A stretch of 64,000 nucleotides of DNA from positions 108,311-172,310 of the forward strand of contig JAODAV010000015.1 in the NCBI GenBank assembly GCA_025463605.1, in the 5' to 3' direction. The stretch's first letter is position 1; each line of letters begins with the position of its first letter. A model generated the notes under the pieces. The model was not told the DNA's origin. It saw only the letters and a program-made list of their open reading frames with translations, and did not search any database. Source of the stretch: Rhodoglobus sp. (lineage in GTDB: Bacteria > Actinomycetota > Actinomycetes > Actinomycetales > Microbacteriaceae). Below are positions 24,898 to 34,238 of this stretch, one piece after another. The translations under genes and the position numbers were made by a program.

Positions 24898-27161
24898 CGG
24901 CCGATCTGCGGCTCGCGATCCCCGCGGCGTGCGCGTGGGTCGCCACGGCGATCGTGATCGGCATCCCCGAAGCCGCCTTGCCCGTCGCGGTGGCGTGCTG
25001 GTTGCTCGGCGGGTGCCTCGCGGCTCTCGCGCTCGCGCGGCGTGCACGCTGGCCGGCGGTCGTCGCACTTGCAGCGGCCGCCTCCGCCCTGTGCTGCACC
25101 TCGGTTGCGCTGCAGGCGCCCGAAAGACAGCCAGTGGCGCTCACCGCCGAGCGAACTGTCACGGCGGCCGCGACCCTCACGCAGACCCTCACGCCGGGCG
25201 AGGGTCCGTTTCGCGTCACTCTCGACACCATCACGATCGGCGACGCCCCGGTCGCCGGGCCGGTTCCTGTGCTCGCGTTCGGCGAGCACGCCGAGGGCCG
25301 ACTCGGCATCGGAACCCGTGTGGAGGTCTCCGGCAGGCTCGTGCCGTCGGAGCCGGGCGACGACGTCGCATTCCTGCTCTTCACCGACGCCGCGCCGGTG
25401 ATGCTCGCGCCGCCGCCCGGGTACCTCGACTGGGCGAACAACGTGCGGGAGCGTTTCCTCGACGAGGCGACTCGGTTGCCCGGGGACGGGGGAGCGCTGC
25501 TCGCGGGCCTCGCGATCGGCGACACGACCGCGGTGGGCGCTGAGCTGGACGCGTCGATGAAGACGAGCTCTCTAAGCCATCTGACGGCCGTCTCGGGGGC
25601 GAACTGCGCAATCGTGATCGGCATCATCATGGCCGCCGGCGCGGCCCTCGGTATGCCACGACTGTTGCGGGTCGGGGCGTCAGGGGTCGTGCTCGTGGCC
25701 TTCGTCGTGCTGGTGACTCCCCAGCCGAGCGTTCTGAGGGCCGCCGTCATGGCTGCGCTCGTGCTCGCCGCTGTCGCGACCGGACGACCGGCGCGCGGCC
25801 TGCCCCTGCTCGCGCTCGCGGTGCTCGTGCTGCTCGTGGCGGACCCCTGGCTCGCCCGCACGTACGCTTTCGTGCTCTCCGTTCTGGCGACGGGCGGCCT
25901 CCTCCTGCTCGCCGCACCGCTCGCGCGGGTACTCGGCCGCGTGCTCCCGCACTGGCTCGCGCTCGTCGTCGCCGTTCCCCTCGCTGCCCAGTTGGCCTGC
26001 CAGCCGGTGCTGGTGCTGCTGGATGCCTCCCTCCCGACCTGGGGCGTCGTCGCGAACCTGCTCGCCGCCCCCGCCGCGCCGCTCGCGACCGTCGTGGGAC
26101 TCGCCGCGTGCCTCGCTCTCGTGGTCGCACCTGCGCTCGGTTCGCTCCTGTGCCAGGTCGCATGGATTCCCTCCGCGTGGATCGCTGCCGTCGCCCGGTT
26201 CTTCGCGCAGGCACCCGCAGCGCGTCTACCCTGGCCGGAGGGTGTCGCGGGGGTCGCCCTGCTCCTCGTCGTGACGACGGTGGTGCTCCTCGCGGTGCTG
26301 GGCGCTCGCTTCGTGCGCCGCTGGTCTGCAGCCGTGCTCGTGGCGGTGCTCGTCGCTTACGCGGGTTTCCAGGTCGTCGGTGCGCTGCGGCGTCCATCCG
26401 ACTGGCAGATCGCGGCGTGCGACGTCGGCCAGGGCGACGCCGTGCTCGTGCGCAGCGCGAACCGCGTCGCGCTCATCGACACCGGTCCGGATCCCGAACC
26501 ACTGCAGGAGTGCCTTCAGACCCTCGGAGTGGGGCGGATCGACTTGCTCGTGCTCACGCACTACGACCTCGACCATGTGGGCGGCGCCCAGGCCGTGCTC
26601 GGCATGGTCGATCAGGCGATCGTCGGCCCGAGCGGCGGGGTCGACGACGACCGGCTCGTGGCACGGCTGCGTGAGCGGGGTGCCGATGTCGAGCAGGTGA
26701 GCCGCGGTCAAGGCGGCATGCTCGGTGACCTCCGCTGGCGCGTACTGTGGCCGCCAGCGCGGCTCTCCGGCATCGAGCCCGGCAATGAGGCAAGTGTCAC
26801 GCTCGACTTCCAGCCGGTCGGGGAGTGCGTTGCCGGATGCCTCAGTTCTGTCTTCCTCGGTGACCTCGGTGCAGCTGCGCAGCAGCGGCTCCTCGCCGCC
26901 GTGCCGCTCGATCGCGTGCAGGTCGTCAAGGTGAGCCACCACGGCTCGGCCGACCAGTACGAGCCCCTCTACGAGCGCTTGAGGGCTACGGTCGGAGTGG
27001 TCGGGGTCGGCGCGGACAACGGCTACGGGCATCCGACCGCCGACGCTCTCGGCATTCTGGAACGCGTGGGCACGACGGCGGAGCGCACCGACGAGCACGG
27101 GCTCATCCTGCTCCGGCCCGGCGCCGATCCGGGGGCCGTGAGTGTCTGGACCGAACGTTAG
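24894..27161 (+). CDS. comEC: ComEC/Rec2-family DNA uptake channel
   Basis: A 755-residue polytopic membrane protein. After two or three N-terminal helices and a soluble OB-like segment comes the competence domain with HLTAVSGANCAIVIG, a ComEC hallmark. A C-terminal metallo-beta-lactamase-like domain follows (DVGQGDAVLVRS, LTHYDLDHVGG with metal ligands, VKVSHHGSADQYE). It would carry single-stranded DNA across the membrane. Full length and all domains are present. Whether this organism is naturally competent is not shown by the sequence. Its TAG stop is embedded in the next promoter. Confidence 0.92.
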   Translation: MTADLRLAIPAACAWVATAIVIGIPEAALPVAVACWLLGGCLAALALARRARWPAVVALAAAASALCCTSVALQAPERQPVALTAERTVTAAATLTQTLTPGEGPFRVTLDTITIGDAPVAGPVPVLAFGEHAEGRLGIGTRVEVSGRLVPSEPGDDVAFLLFTDAAPVMLAPPPGYLDWANNVRERFLDEATRLPGDGGALLAGLAIGDTTAVGAELDASMKTSSLSHLTAVSGANCAIVIGIIMAAGAALGMPRLLRVGASGVVLVAFVVLVTPQPSVLRAAVMAALVLAAVATGRPARGLPLLALAVLVLLVADPWLARTYAFVLSVLATGGLLLLAAPLARVLGRVLPHWLALVVAVPLAAQLACQPVLVLLDASLPTWGVVANLLAAPAAPLATVVGLAACLALVVAPALGSLLCQVAWIPSAWIAAVARFFAQAPAARLPWPEGVAGVALLLVVTTVVLLAVLGARFVRRWSAAVLVAVLVAYAGFQVVGALRRPSDWQIAACDVGQGDAVLVRSANRVALIDTGPDPEPLQECLQTLGVGRIDLLVLTHYDLDHVGGAQAVLGMVDQAIVGPSGGVDDDRLVARLRERGADVEQVSRGQGGMLGDLRWRVLWPPARLSGIEPGNEASVTLDFQPVGECVAGCLSSVFLGDLGAAAQQRLLAAVPLDRVQVVKVSHHGSADQYEPLYERLRATVGVVGVGADNGYGHPTADALGILERVGTTAERTDEHGLILLRPGADPGAVSVWTER

Positions 27162-27164
27162 GCT
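27159..27164 (+). promoter_or_regulatory. -10 box sharing its TAG with the comEC stop codon
   Basis: TAGGCT lies six bases before the holA GTG at 27171; the first three bases are the comEC stop. Confidence 0.5.
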
Positions 27165-27170
27165 TGCGGC

Positions 27171-28178
27171 GTGGCCGTCACCAAGTCTTCAATCCCACAA
27201 CTCGCCTGGGACAAGGTGCGACCGGCACCCGTCGTGCTCGTGAGCGGCACGGAGGAGTTTCTCGCCGAGCGGGCGATCCGCGCGCTGCGAGACCTGCTCA
27301 AGGCGGAAGACCCGAGCCTCGAGATCAACGACATCGAGGCCGACCAGTACTCGCCCGGGGAGCTGATCACACTCGCGAGCCCGTCGCTGTTCAACGATCC
27401 CCGCCTGCTGCGCGCCGTCAACGTCGAGAAGTGCACCGACGCCTTCATCACCGAGACGATCGCCTACCTCGAGCACCCGGCCGACGACACCTACCTCGTG
27501 CTCCGTCACGCGGGCGGCGTGCGAGGCAAGAAGCTGCTCGACGCCATCCGCTCGGGCGCGGGCAACGGCATCGAGATCGCGTGTCTCGAGCTCAAGAAAG
27601 ACACCGAGAAGATGGATTTCGCGGCTGCCGAGTTCGCCGCCGCGGGCCGGCGCGTCACCGGCGTAGCCATCCGCGCCCTCGTCTCGGCCTTCTCCGACGA
27701 CCTCGCAGAGCTCGCATCGGCATGCCAGCAACTCCTCGCCGACGACAGCGACGAGATCACCGAGGTCACGGTCGAGCGCTACTACTCGGGGCGCGTCGAG
27801 ACGAATGCCTTCAAGGTCGCGGATGCCGCAATCGCCGGGCGTCGCGGCGAAGCGCTGGTGCTGCTGCGGCACGCACTCTCGTCGGGCGCCGACCCGGTGC
27901 CGATCGTTGCGGCCTTCGCGTCGAAGGTGCGCACGATGGCGAAGATCGCGGGTAACACGGCTCCCGCGGGGCAACTCGCCCAGAAGTTCGGCCTCGCGCC
28001 CTGGCAGGTCGACCGTGCCCGCCGCGACCTGCACGGCTGGAACGAGCAGGGCCTTGGCCGCGCAATCGAGACCATCGCCGACACGGATGCCCAGATCAAG
28101 GGCCTCGGCCGCGACCCGGTCTTCGCGCTCGAGCGCATGATCGGTGTCATCGCCTCGCGAGGCGACGACCCGCGCTGA
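27171..28178 (+). CDS. holA: DNA polymerase III subunit delta
   Basis: A 335-residue clamp-loader subunit that opens the sliding clamp. The N-terminal APVVLVSGTEEFLAERAIRALR, mid-region FNDPRLLRAVNVEKC and C-terminal QKFGLAPWQVDRARRDLHGW match the actinobacterial delta family. GTG 27171 follows a leaderless -10 made with the comEC stop. The position between comEC and rpsT is conserved in many actinobacteria. A strong terminator follows, shared with the convergent rpsT. Confidence 0.93.
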   Translation: MAVTKSSIPQLAWDKVRPAPVVLVSGTEEFLAERAIRALRDLLKAEDPSLEINDIEADQYSPGELITLASPSLFNDPRLLRAVNVEKCTDAFITETIAYLEHPADDTYLVLRHAGGVRGKKLLDAIRSGAGNGIEIACLELKKDTEKMDFAAAEFAAAGRRVTGVAIRALVSAFSDDLAELASACQQLLADDSDEITEVTVERYYSGRVETNAFKVADAAIAGRRGEALVLLRHALSSGADPVPIVAAFASKVRTMAKIAGNTAPAGQLAQKFGLAPWQVDRARRDLHGWNEQGLGRAIETIADTDAQIKGLGRDPVFALERMIGVIASRGDDPR

Positions 28179-28207
28179 GTACCGACCCGCGCCCAGTACC
28201 GCAAAGA

Positions 28208-28240
28208 CGAACGCCCCCGCCGTGACGGCGAGGGCGTTCG
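28208..28240. terminator. Bidirectional terminator between holA and rpsT
   Basis: CGAACGCCC (28208-28216) pairs with GGGCGTTCG (28232-28240), and inside it CGCCGT pairs with ACGGCG. This long stem can serve both convergent genes. Confidence 0.8.
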
Positions 28241-28254
28241 AGCGGACTCGGGTT

Positions 28255-28515
28255 CTACAGTGCAGCGACCTGCTTGGAGATCGCGGACTTGCGGTTCGCG
28301 GCCTGGTTCTTGTGGATGACGCCCTTGCTCGCGGCCTTGTCGAGCTTCTTGCTGGCGACGACGAGCGACGCCGCGGCGGCCTTCTTGTCACCGGCGGCGA
28401 TTGCCTCGCGCGTGGCGCGGACGGCGGTCTTGACCTCGCTCTTGACGGCCTTGTTGCGGTCCTGCGACTTCTTGTTGGTCAGGATGCGCTTGATCTGCGA
28501 CTTGATGTTTGCCAC
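28255..28515 (-). CDS. rpsT: 30S ribosomal protein S20
   Basis: An 86-residue basic, helical ribosomal protein that binds 16S r[30 protein letters not shown] is the canonical start and [14 protein letters not shown] the conserved C-terminal segment. ATG 28515 has AGAAGG upstream. A good promoter lies about 115 bp upstream, so the mRNA has a long leader that could host autoregulation as known for S20 in E. coli; that is inference. Confidence 0.97.
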   Translation of the reverse strand: MANIKSQIKRILTNKKSQDRNKAVKSEVKTAVRATREAIAAGDKKAAAASLVVASKKLDKAASKGVIHKNQAANRKSAISKQVAAL

Positions 28516-28635
28516 GTGGGTTTACCTTCTCGTTAGTTTCCGTTGTATGGGCAGCCGAGGGAGGATTTCCCTGCCAGAGTCCCGGCTGCGATTCGCGAAG
28601 CTCCTCGAACGGAACTGCGCGCAAGCCAACGAGCA

Positions 28636-28664
28636 ACATTACCAGCGCAGTGCAGGTAAGGCAA
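28636..28664 (-). promoter_or_regulatory. rpsT promoter
   Basis: On the minus strand TTGCCT (28664-28659), a 17-bp spacer and TAATGT (28641-28636). Start of transcription is expected near 28629, with a leader of about 114 bases before rpsT. Confidence 0.6.
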
Positions 28665-29378
28665 TTACGCGGTCCGCGCCGCTTCGATCGCATCGAGGAG
28701 GATGCGCGTGAACGTGACCGGCCGCGTGAGCGACACCATGTGGGTCGCTCCGGGCACGTGGATCAATTGGGCGTTGCGCGCCGCGCGCAGAAACTGGCGC
28801 TCCTCGAGGCGGAAGTGGTCGAGGGTTCCGTTGACCAGCCAGACCGGCTGCTCGATGGCGGCGAGCGATGTGAGCGGGCGCAGCCGCCGCAACTCGCGAA
28901 GCGCGTCATCCATCACGTCGAGGGCGACTCCGCCGCGCAGCACGTCGTCGACGAGCGCCGGATCGCGCACGGCGGCGCGCACCGCCCAGTTGTTGAGCCC
29001 CAGCCCACGGTCGGGGAGGCGGGCGATGACGGTTGCCGCCGCGCGCCAGGTCTCGAGGGCGGCGCGGTGTGGTCGCGTGCCGCAGCTCGCGGCGAGCAAT
29101 CCCGTGATCGGCCTCCGGTCGAGTCCCGCATAGTGGAGTGAGGTGTAACCGCCGAGGGAGAATCCGCAGAGGAACACGTCGTTCCGGGCGGAGTCGACGG
29201 CCCGCTCGATCGTGCGCACCGCCTCGTCGAGCGTGAACCGCTCGCCCATGCGCGTGCCGTGGCCGGGAAGGTCGACGGCGATCGCCTCGTGCCCGGCACG
29301 CGTGAGCGCCTCAACCTGGCCGCGCCACATCGTCGCCGATGTACGCAGCCCGTGCACGAGCACGACGGTCGAGGCCAT
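28665..29378 (-). CDS. Alpha/beta hydrolase
   Basis: A 237-residue alpha/beta-hydrolase-fold protein. VLVHGLRTSATMW forms the oxyanion region. The nucleophile Ser is in CGFSLGGY, the acid in VNGTLDHFRL and the His in PGATHMVSL. There is no signal peptide. Substrate cannot be inferred; esterases, lactonases and carrier-lactone hydrolases share this pattern. The ATG at 29378 has both TACCCT six bases upstream and GGAGG directly next to it; the spacing favours a leaderless start. Confidence 0.85.
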   Translation of the reverse strand: MASTVVLVHGLRTSATMWRGQVEALTRAGHEAIAVDLPGHGTRMGERFTLDEAVRTIERAVDSARNDVFLCGFSLGGYTSLHYAGLDRRPITGLLAASCGTRPHRAALETWRAAATVIARLPDRGLGLNNWAVRAAVRDPALVDDVLRGGVALDVMDDALRELRRLRPLTSLAAIEQPVWLVNGTLDHFRLEERQFLRAARNAQLIHVPGATHMVSLTRPVTFTRILLDAIEAARTA

Positions 29379-29426
29379 CCTCCGAGGGTATAGCCCGAGG
29401 CGCTTACGCCGGCCCCGGCGAGAGAA

Positions 29427-29452
29427 AGGGCGGAGCCCGAAGGCTCGGCCCT
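29427..29452 (-). terminator. Terminator hairpin after the LAxTG protein gene
   Basis: AGGGCGGAGCC and GGCTCGGCCCT pair around a CGAA tetraloop with a single G-G mismatch. Confidence 0.7.
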
Positions 29453-29467
29453 ATTCGCGATGCTTGA

Positions 29468-30463
29468 CTACGCCGTGAGCGGGGCCCGGCGACGGAGCAC
29501 CAGGAACACGCCGCCAGCGGCGAGGAGAACACCGGCACCGACCAGGCCACCGGTCAGCTCGACACCGGTCGCGGCGAGGGCGTTGGCGACGATCGAGAAC
29601 GCGGCCTGGGCGTTGAGCACGCCGCCCTCGTCGCCGACGCCGAAGGAGTAGTCGCCGAGATCGAAGGAGGAGACGTCGGCGATGTAGGAGACGTTTCCGT
29701 TGGCGTCGGCCGGGACCACGGCGAGCAGGCTGCCAAACCCGCCGCCACCGTAGCCGATGTAGACGTCTTCACCGGGGAGGAAGCCCGTCGCGCTCAGCGT
29801 GACTGGCTTGCTGCGCTCGGAGAGCTGCAGCGACGTCGGAGCGACCGTGAGGGTCGGGGCGGCGGCGAACAGGTAGTTGTCGCCGTTAAAGGTGATGCCG
29901 CGCAGCGTCACCGTGTCGCCCGGGTCGACGAAGACACCGAATGCGAGCACCTTGGCGGGTAGTCCGGCGTCGAGCGCTGTGATGAGCTCGTCCTGGGTGT
30001 AGGGGGTGCCGACGGCGAGCCCGGCAACGGCCTGGCTGACCTCCCAGTCGCCGAACAGGTCGTTGGCGTCGATGGGACGGAGGGTGGTGAACTGTGCGCT
30101 CGGCTCACCGAAGACGGAGATCTGGAAGAAGGAGTCTCCGTCGGCGTCACTGACGGCCAGGTAGTCGAGAGCAGCGCTGAGTGTCAGGGCGGCGTCGTCT
30201 TCGGCAGCGCCGTTGAGAAGCTGGAAGCCGTTGGTGCCGCCCTCGATGACGAGGCCCGAAGCATCCTGGATGGCGCTGCCGTCGCCTCCCGCGACGTCAC
30301 CAGCGAACCAGAAGGGGTCGTAGCCCAGCGGGTTCTCGGCGGGGATCGGGTTCGGAATGGTGACGTCGATCTCGGCCGCGCTGGCCGGGGCTGCGCCGAG
30401 GAGGGTGGCGCCGGCGACGAGAGCGATGCTCGCCGTCCCCGCCGCGATTCTGGTGAGCTTCAT
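29468..30463 (-). CDS. Secreted, probably sortase-anchored surface protein (LAxTG)
   Basis: A 331-residue exported protein of unknown function. A signal peptide ends near APASAAEI (residue 30). The C-terminus has LAATGVEL, a hydrophobic helix and RRR, the layout of a class E sortase sorting signal (LAxTG). The ectodomain is acidic, with beta-rich repeats and an Ig-like stretch (TLSATGFLPGEDVYIGYGG). ATG 30463 has AGGGGA upstream and a promoter about 70-90 bp before it (TTAACA-N16-TAAGCT at 30556-30529). I see no sortase gene in the window. Adhesin or structural roles are possible; none is shown. Confidence 0.75.
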   Translation of the reverse strand: MKLTRIAAGTASIALVAGATLLGAAPASAAEIDVTIPNPIPAENPLGYDPFWFAGDVAGGDGSAIQDASGLVIEGGTNGFQLLNGAAEDDAALTLSAALDYLAVSDADGDSFFQISVFGEPSAQFTTLRPIDANDLFGDWEVSQAVAGLAVGTPYTQDELITALDAGLPAKVLAFGVFVDPGDTVTLRGITFNGDNYLFAAAPTLTVAPTSLQLSERSKPVTLSATGFLPGEDVYIGYGGGGFGSLLAVVPADANGNVSYIADVSSFDLGDYSFGVGDEGGVLNAQAAFSIVANALAATGVELTGGLVGAGVLLAAGGVFLVLRRRAPLTA

Positions 30464-30528
30464 AAGTCTGACATTCCCCTAGGTCATTTGCTTTCGCCCC
30501 GATGACACGTTCATTCGCGGTCTGGGTC

Positions 30529-30556
30529 AGCTTATCTTCATCTGGCCCGTTGTTAA
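30529..30556 (-). promoter_or_regulatory. Promoter of the LAxTG protein gene
   Basis: On the minus strand TTAACA (30556-30551), 16 bp and TAAGCT (30534-30529). A leader of about 59 bases follows. The rest of the 261-bp divergent gap holds the leaderless promoter of the next plus-strand gene and nothing else evident. Confidence 0.45.
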
Positions 30557-30712
30557 GTCGTCCTCAACATTTCCGGTGTTGCGGGCTTGAAATCAGACCG
30601 GCGGGTTAGCCCGAGCTGACATGAGGTCTTTTCCGTTGTTCGTATCCGTCAGCGGGGGCGAGCCCGCTGATTTCGGGGGGTTATCCGGATACCGCCGGTT
30701 CGACGCCGTTCC

Positions 30713-30718
30713 TAGCCT
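30713..30718 (+). promoter_or_regulatory. Leaderless-type -10 box
   Basis: TAGCCT is followed by six bases and ATG 30725. Confidence 0.5.
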
Positions 30719-30724
30719 TGAACT

Positions 30725-31033
30725 ATGACAACAACCACCACCGCCCCCACCCAGACCGCGGCCGACGCCACCGTCGCCGCCCCCGTCCGCACACTCGGCA
30801 TCGTGAGTCTCTCGCTCGGTGTCGCATCCCTCGTCTTCGGCGCCAACCCTGTATTCGGTGTCGCCGCCCTCGTCGTGGGTATCCTCGGCCTGCGCAACGA
30901 GCCGGCAGGCAAGAACTTCTCGATTGCAGGCATCGTGACCGGCGCGATTTCGCTCGCCGGCCTCGCTTTCGGCACCCTCGCGTTCTTCGCCTTCCTGCCC
31001 TTCACGGCCTTCTTCATCCCGGCCCTCTTCTAG
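30725..31033 (+). CDS. Small DUF4190-like membrane protein
   Basis: A 102-residue protein with a Thr-rich N-terminus and two or three hydrophobic helices. GIVSLSLGVASLVFGANPVFGVAALVVGILGLRNEPAGKNFSIAGIVTGAISL resembles the DUF4190 pattern of short actinobacterial membrane proteins. Function is unknown. The start is fixed by a leaderless -10. It lies upstream of lepA; GCCCC and GGGGC flank the AAGCTT between them and may act as a weak terminator. Confidence 0.65.
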   Translation: MTTTTTAPTQTAADATVAAPVRTLGIVSLSLGVASLVFGANPVFGVAALVVGILGLRNEPAGKNFSIAGIVTGAISLAGLAFGTLAFFAFLPFTAFFIPALF

Positions 31034-31093
31034 CCCCGTAAGCTTGTGGGGCGTTGTGCGTCGAGCACCGCCCCCAAGCACACGAGGTATTCG

Positions 31094-32944
31094 TTGAGTC
31101 CCAGAGCATCCAAGGCCCTTGAGCCTGCCTCGACCGACCCCGCGTTCATCCGCAACTTCTGCATCATCGCGCACATCGACCACGGCAAATCGACCCTCGC
31201 CGACCGCATGCTCGGCATCACGGGCGTCGTGAGCGATCGCGACATGCGCGCGCAATACCTCGACCGCATGGACATCGAGCGCGAGCGCGGCATCACCATC
31301 AAGAGCCAGGCCGTGCGCATGCCGTGGGAGCTAAACAAGCAGACCTACGCGCTCAACATGATCGACACCCCCGGGCACGTCGACTTCACCTATGAGGTCT
31401 CGCGCAGTCTCGCTGCTTGCGAGGGCGCGATCCTGCTCGTCGATGCGGCTCAGGGCATCGAGGCGCAAACGCTGGCGAACCTCTACCTGGCGCTCGAGAA
31501 CGACCTCACGATCATCCCTGTGCTCAACAAGATCGACCTGCCGGCGGCCGACCCTGACAAGTACGCGAAGGAACTCGCGAGCCTCATCGGGGGCAATCCC
31601 GACGACGTGATGCGGGTCAGCGGAAAGACCGGCGTGGGCGTCTCGGACTTACTCGACCGAGTCGTCGAGCTCATCCCGGCGCCGCAGGGCGACCCGAACG
31701 CGCCCTCTCGCGCGATGATCTTCGACTCCGTCTACGACTCCTACCGCGGTGTCATCACGTACGTGCGCATGATCGACGGCAAGTTGAGCCCGCGCGAGCG
31801 CATCCAGATGATGTCGACGCGCGCCGTGCACGAGCTTCTCGAGATCGGTGTGAGCTCTCCCGAGCCCACTCCGACGAAGGGTCTCGGCGTCGGCGAGGTC
31901 GGCTACCTCATCACCGGCGTGAAAGACGTGCGCCAGTCCAAAGTGGGCGACACGGTGACAAGTGCCTCGAAGCCGTCGACCAAGGCGCTTCCCGGTTACA
32001 CCGACCCCAAACCCATGGTCTTCTCCGGCCTCTACCCGATCGACGGCAGCGACTACCCAGTGCTTCGCGAGGCGCTCGACAAGCTGAAACTCTCGGATGC
32101 CTCGCTCAACTACGAGCCGGAGACCTCCGTTGCGCTGGGCTTCGGATTCCGCTGCGGGTTCCTCGGCCTCCTGCACCTCGAGATCGTGACGGAGCGCCTC
32201 GAGCGCGAGTTCGGACTCGACCTCATCTCGACGGCGCCCTCGGTGACGTACGAGGTGACGACTGAGGACAAGAAGCAGTACACGGTCACCAACCCCAGCG
32301 AGTTCCCCTCCGGCACCAAGATCGCCCACGTGAGCGAGCCGATGGTGCGGGCCGCCATCCTCGCTCCCAAGGACTACGTCGGAACGATCATGGAGCTCTG
32401 CCAGTCGCGTCGCGGCGCGCTCATCGGCATGGACTACCTCGGCGAGGATCGCGTCGAGATCAAGTACACGATGCCGCTCGGCGAGATCGTGTTCGACTTC
32501 TTCGACCAGCTCAAGAGCAAGACCGCCGGCTACGCGAGCCTCGACTACGAGCCGAGCGGTGAGCAGGAGGCCGATCTGGTGAAGGTCGACATCCTTCTGC
32601 AGGGCGAAGCGGTCGACGCGTTCAGCGCCATCGTGCATCGCGACAAGGCCTACGCGTACGGCGTACTCATGACGGAGCGCCTCAAGAAGCTCATCCCGCG
32701 CCAGCAGTTCGAAGTTCCCATCCAGGCCGCGATCGGTGCGCGCATCATCGCGCGCGAGTCGATCAGCGCCATGCGCAAGGATGTGCTGGCCAAGTGCTAC
32801 GGCGGTGACATCACCCGCAAGCGCAAGCTCCTGGAGAAGCAGAAGGAGGGCAAGAAGCGCATGAAGATGGTGGGTCGCGTCGAGGTGCCCCAGGAGGCGT
32901 TCGTCGCCGCGCTCACGGGCGACACCGAGGTCAAGAAGAAGTAA
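31094..32944 (+). CDS. lepA: Elongation factor 4 (back-translocating ribosomal GTPase LepA)
   Basis: A 616-residue translational GTPase. G-motifs are [19 protein letters not shown] and NKIDLP; the C-terminal region has the EF4-specific [13 protein letters not shown] and [24 protein letters not shown]4 acts on stalled or mis-translocated ribosomes under stress. TTG 31094 is chosen because GAGG stands six bases upstream and it gives the usual MSPRA start; GTG 31046 has no site. TAAGCT at 31039-31044 is the likely -10. It overlaps the convergent MFS gene by 14 bp. Confidence 0.96.
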   Translation: MSPRASKALEPASTDPAFIRNFCIIAHIDHGKSTLADRMLGITGVVSDRDMRAQYLDRMDIERERGITIKSQAVRMPWELNKQTYALNMIDTPGHVDFTYEVSRSLAACEGAILLVDAAQGIEAQTLANLYLALENDLTIIPVLNKIDLPAADPDKYAKELASLIGGNPDDVMRVSGKTGVGVSDLLDRVVELIPAPQGDPNAPSRAMIFDSVYDSYRGVITYVRMIDGKLSPRERIQMMSTRAVHELLEIGVSSPEPTPTKGLGVGEVGYLITGVKDVRQSKVGDTVTSASKPSTKALPGYTDPKPMVFSGLYPIDGSDYPVLREALDKLKLSDASLNYEPETSVALGFGFRCGFLGLLHLEIVTERLEREFGLDLISTAPSVTYEVTTEDKKQYTVTNPSEFPSGTKIAHVSEPMVRAAILAPKDYVGTIMELCQSRRGALIGMDYLGEDRVEIKYTMPLGEIVFDFFDQLKSKTAGYASLDYEPSGEQEADLVKVDILLQGEAVDAFSAIVHRDKAYAYGVLMTERLKKLIPRQQFEVPIQAAIGARIIARESISAMRKDVLAKCYGGDITRKRKLLEKQKEGKKRMKMVGRVEVPQEAFVAALTGDTEVKKK

Positions 32945-34238
32945 CTCCCGCGCCCTCGTTGTCCTCCCGGTGCCACGGTTCGATCTCCTCAACACCGCGG
33001 ATGCCGCGCAGCGCGAGATACAGCGGCAGCGGCGCGAGCACGATGATCCCGCCCGAGATCCAGAGCGTCTCGCGTAGCCCGATCGCCGTGCCCAGCACGC
33101 CCCCGATGAGCGCCCCGAGAGGGAAGGTGCCCATGATCAGAAAGTGCATCGTCGCAGTCACGCGACCGAGCATCCGGTCAGGGGTCAGTCGCTGGCGCAG
33201 GCTCACGTTCGTTATCGCGTAGACGATCTGCCCGAATTCGCCCGCCGCGAGGCCAACGACGAGCAGTATGAGCCCCCAGCCGGGCTGGGCCAGAGCGACC
33301 AGCAGCGCGAGGGGACTAGTGAGAGCGAGCGACAGCCAGATGATCCGGGCGGAGCCGACGAGCTTCGACAGTTTGGGTGTGATCGCCGCTCCGACGACCA
33401 CGGTAAGCGATCCCGCGGCGATGAGCACTCCGATCGCCACCGGCGAAAGCGCGAGCGTGCGCGACATGAAGATGAAGGTGACCGCGGAGGCGACGGCGAA
33501 CGAGAAGTTGGATGCCGAACTCACGATCGCTGTCGCGCGCAGAATGCGGTTGCGACCGACGAAGCTGAGGCCATCCCCGATCTGCCGCCACAGGCGCGGC
33601 CGCGAGCGGTGCACCGCGATGGGGGCCTCTTTCGTGCGAATCGCGATGAGCGACGCGGCCGACACGGCGAACGTCACCGCCTGCACGAGAAGCACATTCG
33701 CGGCGCCGATCAGGGCCACGAGAGCGCCGCCGATGCCCGGACCGACGACCTGGCCCGATGCCCGAATGGTCTCCATCGACGAGTTGCCCGCCAATACCCG
33801 GTCTCGGCCGATCACCGAGGGGATGTAGCTCTGGTAGCCGACATCGAAGAAGACGCGCGCAAACCCGATGAGCAGCGACACGACGACGAGCTGCGCGATC
33901 GTGAGCACGCCGAGCATGGCGGCGACGGGAATGGTTGCCAACAGCAGCGTGCGGGCGAGATCGGATGCCACAAGTACCGGACGCCTGCGCCACTGGTCGA
34001 TCCACGCCCCGGCAGGCAGCCCGATCAGGGCGAACGCGAGGGTGGACGAGGCGTTGACGATGCCGAGCTCGAGCGGTGTGGCGTCGAGCGTGAGCACGGC
34101 GAGCAGCGGGATTGCAACGCCGCTGACCTGCGCGCCGAACTGGCTCGTGGTCTGGCCCACGAGCAGTAGGCGGAAGTCGCGGCTGGCGAAGAGCGATCGA
34201 TCGGACAAGATGCCCCTCGCGCTATTGCTTCCTGGCAC
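32931..34238 (-). CDS. Major facilitator superfamily transporter
   Basis: A 435-residue protein with about 12 membrane helices and the motif-A-like [17 protein letters not shown] after helix 2. It resembles the enterobactin-exporter/MFS_3 group ([16 protein letters not shown] start, [32 protein letters not shown]). Drug or metabolite export is likely, cargo unknown. GTG 34238 has GAGGG six bases upstream and overlaps the end of the upstream TSUP gene by 17 bp, so the pair forms an operon. Confidence 0.85.
   Translation of the reverse strand: MPGSNSARGILSDRSLFASRDFRLLLVGQTTSQFGAQVSGVAIPLLAVLTLDATPLELGIVNASSTLAFALIGLPAGAWIDQWRRRPVLVASDLARTLLLATIPVAAMLGVLTIAQLVVVSLLIGFARVFFDVGYQSYIPSVIGRDRVLAGNSSMETIRASGQVVGPGIGGALVALIGAANVLLVQAVTFAVSAASLIAIRTKEAPIAVHRSRPRLWRQIGDGLSFVGRNRILRATAIVSSASNFSFAVASAVTFIFMSRTLALSPVAIGVLIAAGSLTVVVGAAITPKLSKLVGSARIIWLSLALTSPLALLVALAQPGWGLILLVVGLAAGEFGQIVYAITNVSLRQRLTPDRMLGRVTATMHFLIMGTFPLGALIGGVLGTAIGLRETLWISGGIIVLAPLPLYLALRGIRGVEEIEPWHREDNEGAGVTSS

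Noticed and set aside
21553..25068. Very long minus-strand open frame reaching over leuS, comEA and part of comEC
   Set aside because: It is the antisense shadow of high-GC coding sequence. Only the terminal part (21070-21552), with its own ribosome site and a START-like fold, looks like a gene.
31033..31052. GCCCC-N10-GGGGC around AAGCTT before lepA as a terminator
   Set aside because: The 5-bp stem has a 10-base loop and includes the likely lepA -10 box; not supported enough to list separately.
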